From Margaritifera margaritifera (lineage: Eukaryota > Mollusca > Bivalvia > Unionida > Margaritiferidae): a stretch of DNA of 64,000 nucleotides. Where the stretch lies: the NCBI GenBank assembly GCA_029931535.1, contig JAQPZY010001695.1, positions 3,414,501 through 3,478,500 of the forward strand, written 5' to 3'. Positions 47,910-56,913 of this stretch are shown in pieces. How positions within the stretch are numbered: the stretch's first letter is position 1; each line of letters begins with the position of its first letter. The notes beneath the pieces were generated by a model. That model did no database searches and was not told where the DNA came from. It worked only from the letters and a program-made list of their open reading frames with translations. The translations under genes were made by a program, and so were the position numbers.

Positions 47910-49589
47910 TTTTAATAGTTATATAGGTCATGAGGTAAACAATCAACGTATTACTTATATAGTGACTCTACAAAAGGAATTGATTTTTTAAAGAAGGAAT
48001 AAGGTATTCTCAAGAAGAAAGCTATTTCACTTTTTGGAACCTTATTGAAAGATCCTGGAAATCATTATAAACGTTTTACATTGTAACTAGGAATCAGTAT
48101 CAAACTTTGTTGCTCATAAATATTTGCAGAAACAAACCGTTTATTTTTATCGCTAGATAAATAATATAATGACACAGCAGCAGTTATGGTTGGAAATGCG
48201 ATAGCTAACTAGATAGCATTTGCATGAACCATCCATCTGTTCAGTTTATTTGATCCGGATGCAGCTGAACAAAAAAAGAAATAAAGAATAAATAAAGGCA
48301 TAAAGAAATACAAATAGAGGAACTGCAGAGGAAACCTGCCAACGCATCACTGTATCGCATGCACCCCGAGTATCATTAAATCTGAACAATCTTTACAGAT
48401 TGCTGTTCCAAAGCTACTCCCGAATATATTGATTGTGCCGGCCAGTTTCTGTATCTTGCTTGATAATAATGTAAAAATACAGGCTAACAATGCAGTGGTA
48501 ATCAATGTAAGTAGAATGCTTGTGAAAAATATAACATATCCTATGGAAAAGATTATCTTTTCAAGTTGAATGGCTGGAACAATTTGATGACATACAAACT
48601 GTGGCTACCTGTTTCGTCTAGAACGAATAGCACCGAACAAAGCATTATGAATCATAAATTGAGAAAGTTATGATCAAGAGCAGGTAATGCTCAAAATAAT
48701 GGTATTCAAGCTGTACAGTTCGCGGTGTACAAAAGGAGTTTGTAATACCATTAAAGTTTCAGATTCTATCATAAAAGTGTCCACTGCATCCTTGCGCTCT
48801 TCATCAGAATTTCAGATTTAATACAACACCTCCAAATGCCCCTGACGTGATAAATGGTAGTAATCAAGACCATGAACTGGAAAGATACGATTACTTTGAA
48901 ATTAATTGCAATTAATAACATATACAGAAATGACATTGCTTGAATTTATGACTACATCACCTGGGAGAAAATCATTGTTATATACTCGAACGAATAAATC
49001 CTATTCAGGATGTAAGATCATTTCCTTTTACAAATCGTCTTGCCAGCGTTAATTTTTTCAACGGGATGCGCTTCATTTAAATACGGTTTTTTTTTGTTTT
49101 TTTTTTTCTAAAAACTTTTAAGGCATGCAGGCCCTTTTTGCGATTCCTTCAAACAAAAGTAGAGAAAATTAAAAACTTTATGATAGCTTTTTAACTTTTT
49201 ACAAAAATATCTGCGGTTTTATCGTCATATACACACCTCTTGTAACAAATAAATTCATAATAACATAACCAACATACTAAGAGATTTATATCCCTTTATC
49301 ATTGTTTAATTTGTCTAGAATTTTGAATTTAATGTTGTACCTTGTTAATTGTATTCAGAGTTTGAGTGATGCAGTGATTATAATAATTGGTCCAGAAATA
49401 TTCCCAGGATGATAATATACAAAATGTTTTAGTAATAAAGTATATTTCAAATTTTGATTTGTAACATTCTCGTTTTAATCTGGTTTCGTCTGGTTGACTG
49501 GTCCAGTTCTCGCCATTTGCTAACTAATAAAGTACCTACCTGCCTGCCTGCCCGAATACCTACCTACCTAACTACCTACCTGCATGCAT
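45601..49589. other. AT-rich region with short coding-like relics and simple repeats
   Basis: Plus-strand fragments at 46392-46679 (SALSASQHSSILIFKGSIKD...; hydrophobic end) and 47131-47330 (KVTSQKPKDQRGVKLG; YKKAKGEERAKRVYEIT) share orientation with the relic at 44.9-45.6 kb. None has a recognisable domain. Also a (CTAT)n/CT tract at 46709-46798. Confidence 0.3.
47846..47903. repeat. (TA)n followed by (GA)n
   Basis: About 34 bp of TA directly joined to about 22 bp of GA. Confidence 0.9.
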
Positions 49590-49803
49590 GCATACACACA
49601 CATACATACATACATACATACATACATACATACATACATACATACATACATACATACATACATACATACATACATACATACATACATACATACATACATA
49701 CATACATACATACATACATACATACATACATACATACATACATACATACATACATACATACATACATACATACATACATACATACATACATACATACATA
49801 CAT
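49590..49803. repeat. (CATA)n tetranucleotide array, ~214 bp
   Basis: About 50 uninterrupted CATA units, preceded by a degenerate (CCTA/CCTG)n lead at 49535-49582. Long open frames over it in five phases are artefacts of the repeat. Confidence 0.95.
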
Positions 49804-50570
49804 TTCCCAAGATACCCGCCGCTCAAAGCAGTTGAAGCCGTACATGAGAGCGCGAACATTCTTTATTTAGTGTGCTATGCATCTAACAAGGATTTGCAAA
49901 ACAAGCATTCAACAATTTTGTGGTTACACATTACAAGGTTTGTGTCTTAATCAATACTTTTGCATGGATTAGGTTAATATATACACTTTGAAAGTATTGT
50001 TAATCATCTTCGTGTCAGCATAAAGTAATCCAATTTTAACAAACTCATTCGCTAATAAACAAATAAACAATTAAACTATATTCAATATTTTTCCATCTCA
50101 CATAAGACATGAGCAAATCCGTGCAACATCAAATGCCATAACACTGTAAAGAAGTGAAGATGTCAAACTTTTGCCTACACTACATCCAGAAAACTTTGTT
50201 TCAATGATCTTATTCGTGGTTGATTTTTTAAGCGAAACTTAGTTGAGTCCAATTATTGAAACATGAAAAATAATTATTTGATTATCTGTAAAAAAAAAAT
50301 AATAAATAAATAAATTACTAACTATACTCTATTAAAGAATGTTTAAGAAATTGGAATCCAATACATACGAGTAGGAGAAAAATATTGTTGGAATGTGTTG
50401 TAATGTATAGTAACCTTGAAAATTTAAATATATGTAGATGTCGAATTACAAGATATTGCTTTTTCATTCTTATCTTCATTGTGCATATATTTAATGTAGA
50501 ATATAAAGAGTTCTATCCACTATAGCAATGGAAAACAGCCGTTTAATTTTCACTGAATAAAGTTTGGACT
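49804..50570. other. AT-rich DNA without gene
   Basis: Nothing supported on either strand. Confidence 0.4.
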
Positions 50571-50596
50571 GTGCGATAAAGAAGCAATAGTAGTAG

Positions 50597-50770
50597 GGGG
50601 GGGGGGTTGATCTGGGGAAAATTTTTGGGGGGGGGCACTCTGGGGAAAAAGATGGCGGAGGGCCTCTCCAGGGAAAAAGGGGGCACTCTGGGGAAAAAGA
50701 TGGCGGAGGGCCTCTCCAGGGAAAAGGGGGCACTTGGGGGAAAAAGATGGCGGAGAGGTCTCTCTGGGTA
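50597..50770. repeat. G-rich minisatellite, ~60-bp units
   Basis: Three units share gggcactctggggaaaaaga and tggcggagggcctctccagg; the third has diverged. Runs of 8-10 G at 50598-50637 could form G-quadruplexes. Confidence 0.85.
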
Positions 50771-50777
50771 TACCGTA

Positions 50778-50872
50778 ATGTAGTGACGAAGACAACGTCT
50801 ACTACCATCAAAAAGGGGTGGAGGGTGGGTAGGTGTTTTTGATAGTAGTAGACGTTGTCTTCGTCACTACAT
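50778..50872. repeat. Inverted repeat, 37-bp arms with one mismatch
   Basis: atgtagtgacgaagacaacg onwards (50778-50814) pairs with 50836-50872 across a 21-bp G-rich loop. It directly follows the G-rich minisatellite. Confidence 0.9.
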
Positions 50873-50879
50873 CACGGGG

Positions 50880-52087
50880 TGGGGGGAGGGATGACTGCAG
50901 TAGCATTTGTTGTATGCCTCCCAAATATTTAAGATATGTTATGTTTTGCTGCACACGCCTTGCGGCTACAAACAATGTTACAACATTTCCCAAAACCTAA
51001 GACGGGAGAACAGTAAAAACACATCTTGTTTTATCGACAGTCTGAAATGGACTGACTTAAAATACATTGTTACAGTTTTCATGAACGCATGTTTGGGCTC
51101 AAGAATGAGAGTGTAGAATAGGACGGGTTATAGAGTGCAGAATTGGATGGGTCATACTCGAGTCATTCTTACACCGTAAAGCTATGTGCTTTTTTGTTTT
51201 GTTTGTTTGTTTGTTTTTTGTTTTTTTTGGTTTCCTTCTGAAAACGGTAGATCTAGAATTTTTTCGTGACACATTGCAGTGCCAAAATAGGAACAAAGCT
51301 AAGATACCTGACATGCACAAGAACAACTAAACTCAAGATTTTATATAATCCAACGATTGACCTATGAAAGAAAAATCGTTGTACAATTTTAAGGGGTGCA
51401 AGTTTTTGAAAAATTTACAACACTAACGTCACATTTTACATAATCATTGTGACTACTGCCAACATTTGTGGAGAGGCATCTTAAAAACGGGAACAGATAC
51501 CATGATCATTTCAATCGAAATCATTGTATAAGAAACTTAGTGTGTGTTTGTGAAACAGAGAGAATTGACATTACGACGGAGAGAGAGAGAGAGAGAAAGA
51601 GAGAATATTTTATTCCTACTTTTAAAAATATCACGACACTTACGTTTTTTATGGTATATTTTCCTTAAGAAATTTCAAAAACACACATTCCATTTTTAAA
51701 AAATCACATCGATAGGAAAAAAATCCTCTTTTTTCGGTAAAATATCACAAGATTGAATTGGAGACATAGTCTACTAAAATCCTTCTTTTGAAAACGTAGA
51801 TGTAAAATTCTCACAAAATAATACATCCAAAATTTCTGTGATGTATTTTGACTTAAGGCTGATACACTTTCCATTGATCACAAATTATACGATGGGGTTA
51901 TGCACAGAACATTAGATTATAATGGTCCAGACTAAAAGTAACACTAAACTTCCGAAATTGTACCGGACGTTAGCGGAGACTGAAAATAATCCTGAAAAAA
52001 AAAAAAAAAATGGAAAAAATTGGCTGACTAAAAAATAGTACTAAAATTTCATAACTCATTTTAATTTTTTTTTTTGATTTTTTAAAT
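50880..52087. other. AT-rich DNA, no gene recognised
   Basis: Holds T-rich and GA-rich simple tracts (51190-51230; 51577-51603). The left border of element B may lie in or just after this stretch. Confidence 0.4.
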
Positions 52088-52520
52088 TTTGTTTATATCA
52101 AAACACACAAACACACTATCTACTTTTTTTTTTTTTTGGGAAGGGGAAATTTTTTAAAAAACAAATCAAAACACACAAACACACTATCCATTTTATTTTT
52201 TTTTGGGAAGGGGAAATTTTTTAAAAAAACAAATCAAAACACACAAACACACTATCTACATTTTTTTTTTTTTTGGGAAGGGGAAATTTTTTAAAAAACA
52301 AATCAAAACACAAACACACTATCCATTTTTTTTGGGGGGGGAAGGGGAAATTTTTTAAAAAACAAATCAAAACACACAAACACACTATCCATTTTTTTTT
52401 TTTTGGGAAGGGGAAATTTTTTAAAAAACAAATCAAAACACACAAACACACTATCTACATTTTTTTTTGGGGGGGGGGAGGGGAAATTTTTTAAAAAACA
52501 AATCAAAACACAACCATTTT
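52088..52520. repeat. Tandem array, six ~67-bp units
   Basis: Each unit has poly(T), gggaaggggaaatttttt, aaaaaacaaatcaaaacaca and caaacacactatc(t/c)a. Unit starts near the ggg at 52138, 52205, 52275, 52334, 52405 and 52469. Sited ~400 bp outside the outermost gene of element B, it may belong to that element's terminal region, but the right terminus is outside the window, so this cannot be tested. Confidence 0.85.
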
Positions 52521-52599
52521 TTTTTACTTTTTAAATTTTTTATATCAAAACACACACCACAAATATACAATCCAATTTTTTTTTACAAATTTTATTTGA

Positions 52600-52690
52600 T
52601 GGACTTCAAAAGTTGTTGTTGTTGTTGTTGTTGTCTTTGCTGCTGCTGCTGCTGTTGGTGCTGTAGTCTATTTCTTTCCTCCCAATTTTA
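52600..52690 (-). other. Poly-Gln-encoding triplet tract
   Basis: Minus-strand (CAA/CAG)n would encode RLQHQQQQQQQRQQQQQQLL within a short frame that lacks an ATG. It could be the end of a decayed gene downstream of the endonuclease or a simple repeat. Confidence 0.4.
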
Positions 52691-52895
52691 GATCGATAGA
52701 AAGAGAGGGAAAGTGGGGTTTTTTTGGTTTGGTGGGTAAAAAAAACAAACCACACAACACCATTCAGATATATACATCAATAATAATAATTATATTTTAT
52801 TCAATGTATATACATTATGTTACTCGTGGTAATAAAACAATTTCATATAAGTCCAATACAGTTCAATACACTTCCATATTTACCATTTCATTCTC

Positions 52896-53750
52896 TTATT
52901 GTTCTGACACTTCAGGAAGATTCTTGTCTACAATTCTCTCATAACTTTCTTCTGGACTCTCATTGATAAACTCCAACTTAATAAAATGTCCATTATCATC
53001 TCGAATCCACCGCTCTTTTTTACAAATCTTGTAAACTTTACTATGATCTAATCCAAAACACCTTGCCACATCACGAATGGAATCCATCCTACTATATAAT
53101 CCTGAATTCAAGTCAGTTAATTTCACAGGTCTCACAAATCCTCCAATGACTTGACTCTTCTTCTCTGGCTCTTCCCATCTAGCTTGAAATCTTTTCTGGA
53201 ACTTCTTCGAAAAGACCGACTTACAAATTCCAGTACAGCAATAGTAGACACTTGATGAAACACAATCAAAATATTCAGCAGCCTTTTCCATACTTTCAAA
53301 TCTTCTTTCCTCTGTCTCACCAACAAACTGGCACAACACACTTCTATCACTTCCAAAATTAATTCTCCTTCTTTCTTTATCATTCTTCACATGTTTATGC
53401 AAACATGTTCGTTCAGTAGCAGTCATCACTTGAAGATTTTCTATTCTATCATCATCAAGTACATCATTGAGATGTACCACTTCACTCTGTCTTGGTAGAT
53501 CCACTCCATTCACCGCTTCAAAGACAAATCTCCCTCGATTTGTTTGTTTCTTCCTCTTTCCTTCCTTACCAGTAACCTTAATCTTTATCAATCCAAAATA
53601 ATTCAAATTTCCTTTGACTTTCCTTCCATACTTCATATGATAGACATTACCAAGTATGTCAGCAGCATAATTATCATACACCTTATGAACATACTTATTC
53701 AGTTCAATTCCAGTATCTTGACTTTTATCTCGAGCGCAGTACTCTTCCAT
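52896..53750 (-). CDS. Element B HNH-type endonuclease with NUMOD1-like DNA-binding repeats
   Basis: 284 codons from ATG (53748-53750). An upstream TTG start is possible, but the ATG lies ~54 nt from the TATA tract. The first half has the NUMOD4/HNH layout: ADILGNVYHMKYGRKVKGN ('G.V.S'), GLIKIKV, RFVFEAVNG, then VVHLNDVLDDDRIENLQVM, corresponding to 'VnH.dg...dNR.eNL' of HNH proteins. The first His of the classical 'HRLV' is Arg here, so activity is doubtful. The second half has two helix-turn-helix repeats of NUMOD1 type: FESMEKAAEYFDCVSSSVYY and MDSIRDVARCFGLDHSKVY. Such enzymes are typical selfish or genome-processing nucleases of large viruses. Divergent to the polymerase. Confidence 0.7.
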   Translation of the reverse strand: MEEYCARDKSQDTGIELNKYVHKVYDNYAADILGNVYHMKYGRKVKGNLNYFGLIKIKVTGKEGKRKKQTNRGRFVFEAVNGVDLPRQSEVVHLNDVLDDDRIENLQVMTATERTCLHKHVKNDKERRRINFGSDRSVLCQFVGETEERRFESMEKAAEYFDCVSSSVYYCCTGICKSVFSKKFQKRFQARWEEPEKKSQVIGGFVRPVKLTDLNSGLYSRMDSIRDVARCFGLDHSKVYKICKKERWIRDDNGHFIKLEFINESPEESYERIVDKNLPEVSEQ

Positions 53751-53803
53751 CTTCACAGTTTGAAAGTTCAATCACGACTAGTGATTCTGAGGGTAAGAAG
53801 GTC

Positions 53804-53860
53804 TATATATATATAGGTTCCCTGGGTGAAACTGAATCAGTTTCAAAGTAAAACTTCAAG
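53804..53860. promoter_or_regulatory. Bidirectional TATA tract between endonuclease and polymerase, with adjacent GAAACTG palindrome
   Basis: tatatatatata (53804-53815) reads the same on both strands and lies ~54 nt from the endonuclease ATG and ~46 nt from the polymerase ATG. Next to it GAAACTG-aat-CAGTTTC (53828-53844) is a perfect 7-bp palindrome. Confidence 0.55.
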
Positions 53861-54751
53861 ATGAAAAGATCACGCCGAAGCCATGAGAAACCAGAAGAAG
53901 AAGAAGAAGAAACAAAGAGGCCACGACGACTAAGACATTCCGTACCGCCTGAAACACCGCTAGATGAACTACTAGCTCAAGTCCATGCTAGTGACTTCGA
54001 AGAGGAGATGAGTGAACCTGAAACCTTACCACCTTCTAATCCACCCAAAACAAAATCCACTACCAGAACCCCTGATCAAAAAACACTACCTAGTACTTTG
54101 GCTCCTCCTGAAAATTACTATCGGATTCGAGAGACGGAAAAAATAACTTCTCGAAAATTTAAAACTACAGCTTACACTCACACGGTTCACTTTAAAGACT
54201 TCAAGTCCAAAGTACCTCCCGAGAAAGCGGCGGGGTTCATTAGCGATTTGTGGGATTCTGTCTTAATGAACTTGAAACGACAATGTGGATCCAAAGAAGA
54301 CGATCGATTGAGACTGGCCATTCATCATGACAATTTGAAGAGTCCTGTTTGGATCGAGTTCAGCACCCCGGCAGAATTAACGCCAGACAAAGTCATGTCC
54401 AAAATAGAACATGTGCAACAATCCAACGACAAGTTTACCATCACCGATGGAAAGGCCACACTTTACTTGACTCACGTTTCCCCTCCTTGAGGAAGTGGAC
54501 GAAGTAGGAAACCGTTACTGGTGGACGATATTCGAAGTACCAAACGCAGTGTCGTCCAAATCGACAATATTCAAGACCAGATGTGCTTTGCTCGGGCTAT
54601 TGTGGTGGGACGAACATATGCCAACAAGAACGAGAGCAAAGAATGGAAAAGAGCCTGGAATAACATTCGACAGTCGGACAGAACCAAACAACGAAACAAA
54701 GCAGAACTCCTGTTGCAACAAGCAGGCATCCCTAACCAGCCAAGTGGTTAA
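53861..54751 (+). pseudogene. polB: Element B DNA polymerase B, N-terminal remnant with in-frame TGA
   Basis: Starts with a basic/acidic tail (HEKPEEEEEETKRPRR), then RKFKTTAYTHTVHFKDF, LTPDKVMSKIEHVQQSNDKF and LYLTHVSPP. At 54488-54490 an in-frame TGA interrupts, after which the same frame continues with VVQIDNIQDQMCFARAIVVG to a TAA ending at 54751. This layout (RFGTT-type start; 'LTPE.V...ERVLQS...F'; 'I.N.D..C.ARALVV') is the N-terminal region of Polinton/adintovirus protein-primed polymerases. Exonuclease and palm motifs are absent: the body of the enzyme is missing. Confidence 0.75.
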
Positions 54752-54938
54752 CTTTGAGGTTTTGAAAAATGCTTTGCTGTCTGGACAAGTGGAAGACTTT
54801 CGAGTGCACACGTTAGAACCTCACAAGATCGTACGGTTACCTAATCATCAAATTGTCACTCGTCCTTTACAAAAAGTGTACCAAATCGTGTATCAGAAGC
54901 GAGTGAGACTTCCAGACCACACCACTTTACATTACTGA
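54740..54938 (+). pseudogene. polB: Element B DNA polymerase B, C-terminal remnant
   Basis: In the +1 frame relative to the N-terminal part, an open stretch begins near VVNFEVLKNALLSGQVEDF and ends KVYQIVYQKRVRLPDHTTLH. The pattern 'K..y.....KRv.LPD...T..YG' is the last strand region of these polymerases (compare DGITTYAYGH in element A). It touches the N-terminal remnant directly, so the ~2.3-2.6 kb body has been deleted at about 54730-54750. Size of the loss is inferred from the normal length (~1000 aa). Confidence 0.6.
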
Positions 54939-54953
54939 CACGCCGATCTACAG

Positions 54954-54960
54954 TATAAAA
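54954..54960 (+). promoter_or_regulatory. TATA-box-like motif before the BIR gene
   Basis: cagTATAAAAagggc lies 16 nt after the polymerase remnant's end and ~106 nt before the BIR start codon. Confidence 0.5.
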
Positions 54961-55059
54961 AGGGCACCCCTTCCAAACCTAACCATTCATTGTGACTTTC
55001 AACGTTGACCGAGCAAGAAGAAGAAAAAAAAGATTAATTTTGTCATCCTCCCACCAAAG

Positions 55060-55638
55060 ATGAATAAGAATACTCATGCCACCCACCCACCAAGGGAGAA
55101 ATCTAGTGGTGTGAACTCCAAGTACCATTACGACTTGGAGTGCGATGCAGTGCCATGCGACGAGACGGATTCCGTAAGCGTTGACAGCATCGATTCACAC
55201 GATCAGACGGATGCCGTACGCTTGGACATCGTCGATGCAGCACGTGTACCTCACCGTCCATCTAGAGATGCAGGACGACCTTTCTTCTTTATTGGGAAGA
55301 ATGCTGAACGTACCTGTGAATGTCATAAAGAATTGACGATACCTGTGGCTTTGCCTGGTTATTCCAAGTATGATAATCGACTCGAGACGTTCAAAGACAA
55401 GTGGCCTAAATTTCTACTACAATCCACTACTGACAAAGCTTTAGCCAGATCTGGATTTATCTACTTGGGAGAAGGAGATAAAGTTCAATGTTTCAGTTGC
55501 GGTGTGAGACTTCACCAATGGGAGCCTACCGACTCAGCTTACATTGAACATGCCAGATGGTCTCCGCACTGTCAGTTCTTACCTTTAGTGGCCTCAGAAG
55601 AGTGCGGGTACGATGAGCCAGATGCCAAGAAGAAGTAA
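55060..55638 (+). CDS. Element B BIR-domain (IAP-like) protein, 192 aa
   Basis: The C-terminal third is a single BIR: NRLETFKDKWPKFL, then LARSGFIYLGEGDKVQCFSC and WEPTDSAYIEHARWSPHCQF. Zinc ligands fit C-x2-C-x16-H-x6-C exactly, and the Gly and Trp of 'GFIYLGEGD..QC..C...L..WE' are present. No RING or CARD is present. The N-terminal ~100 residues are acidic and low in structure (SVSVDSIDSHDQTDAV). BIR proteins of host and baculoviruses block caspase-driven apoptosis; a capture from the host is likely. Intact. Its own TATA motif precedes it. An alternative role in cell division (survivin-like) is possible for single-BIR proteins. Confidence 0.88.
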   Translation: MNKNTHATHPPREKSSGVNSKYHYDLECDAVPCDETDSVSVDSIDSHDQTDAVRLDIVDAARVPHRPSRDAGRPFFFIGKNAERTCECHKELTIPVALPGYSKYDNRLETFKDKWPKFLLQSTTDKALARSGFIYLGEGDKVQCFSCGVRLHQWEPTDSAYIEHARWSPHCQFLPLVASEECGYDEPDAKKK

Positions 55639-55644
55639 AACAAC

Positions 55645-55990
55645 ATGTCGGAGGATACTTTACAAAAATAGATTTGTGGTTTACCTTTGGAGCTGCGAGA
55701 ACGCATTTACCAGTATTTTGTCCCTAGTTTTAGAAGATCGCATTCGTGACTTGCCTTCGAAGTTGCGAGTACGCATTTACAAAGAGTTTGTCCAGATCCA
55801 AGTGAAACCCAAACTCAAAGTCATTCCTCGATTTGCACACTACCGTGACTTTCACCGTATCAGAAATCTGATTTTGAAGAAAAACTATCACGAGTATCGT
55901 GAAGAACACAAAAGAGAGTTACTTTACGTGTTCATTTTAATTGCATATTTTCTCACTAATTCACTTCTTCGTGTTCGTGTAAAGTTGTAA
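55645..55990 (+). pseudogene. Element B small gene with duplicated F-box-like LPxELRxRIY motif
   Basis: From ATG at 55645 the frame reads a few codons to a TAG (55669-55671), then ICGLPLELRERIYQYFVPSF. About 70 bp downstream, in another frame, IRDLPSKLRVRIYKEFVQIQ repeats the motif and continues as a basic, hydrophobic-ended protein to 55990 (RDFHRIRNLILKKNYHEY). Both strings resemble the first helix of F-box domains, but this is weak evidence. A 70-bp tandem duplication (not a multiple of three) plus a stop probably inactivated the gene. Confidence 0.4.
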
Positions 55991-56057
55991 AATATGTTTT
56001 TTGTTGTGTTGGTTGGTTGTTTTAAAAAAAAAAAAAAAATAAACGTGTATGAAAATG

Positions 56058-56064
56058 TATAAAA
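56058..56064 (+). promoter_or_regulatory. TATA-box-like motif before the packaging ATPase
   Basis: TATAAAA starts 54 nt before the ATG at 56112, close to the spacing of the next two genes; this supports 56112 as the start. Confidence 0.55.
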
Positions 56065-56111
56065 TGTCTTGGGTCTTTTGTCTTCTTCTCAAAAATCTTC
56101 TTACCTCAGAC

Positions 56112-56907
56112 ATGGCTACATCCTCCTCTTCTTCTGCCTCGTCTACCTCTTCTGTGGTTAAAGTGATTGACGAAAAGTTAGATCGTCAAAGTTGGAATGC
56201 TTTGTATCTGCGCCATCCATTTAACATGTTGATTGCTGGACCGAGTGGTTCAGGTAAAACCGAATTTGTCAAACGATTGATCGAACACAAAGCTGATTTG
56301 TTTGATCGTCCACCTCAACGTATCGTGTGGTGTTACAAAAGAGTGGCAACCGTCTTACACACTACTCCAAGAAAGTCAAGGAGAAACCATTTCGTTTGTG
56401 GATGGTATTCCTCACGAAGACGATGGAATCGTGTCTGACGTGAGTCAAACTCATTTAGTTATATTTGATGACATGTTAGGAGAAGACGAAGAAGAAATTA
56501 AACTTTGGTTTACACGAAAAGGACACCATCGTAATGCTAGTATTGTCTACATTACACAAAATTTATTTCAACAAAGTAAAGCCCATCGAACCATTAGTCT
56601 GAATGCTCATTACGTGGTCTTGTTTAAAAGCCCCAGAGACAAATCTCAAGTACAAGTGTTAGCCAAACAGTTAGGGGCTCCTTGGCTCAATTATGCGTAC
56701 GACGATTCCACTCAAACCCCTCACGAGTATTTACTCATTGACTTAAAACCGACCACTCCTGACTATTTGAGATTTTGTGCCAGTATCTTTCACTCTTGGG
56801 GTCAAGAAGGTGGTCCTGTCATTTACACGTCCCCTTCAGCCCATTTTTTAAAAAAAAAAACTATAAAAACAACCTACGACGTCATTTCTGTCTCACACTC
56901 TTTTTGA
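56112..56907 (+). CDS. Element B genome-packaging ATPase (A32/FtsK-like), one-base frameshift
   Basis: Starts MATSSSSSASSTSS; Walker A is IAGPSGSGKTEFVKRLI (56236-56280). After a +1 shift at the AAAA of 56337-56340 the frame continues PSYTLLQESQ and Walker B THLVIFDDML, then FTRKGHHRNASIVYITQNLF, the conserved 'RGRHHN.SV.YLTQNLF' sensor region, and HYVVLFKSPRDKSQV. All catalytic elements of the Polinton packaging ATPase are present. The single extra A could be real damage, an assembly error or slippage. Length ~264 residues is normal. Confidence 0.88.
56862..56868 (+). promoter_or_regulatory. TATA-box-like motif before the long pX-like gene
   Basis: TATAAAA lies inside the 3' end of the ATPase frame, starting 52 nt before the ATG at 56914. 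Confidence 0.5.
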
Positions 56908-56913
56908 GAGAAG

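Noticed and set aside
49568..49859. Several long overlapping open frames on both strands
   Set aside because: They are translations of the (CATA)n array, whose repeat contains no stop in most frames.
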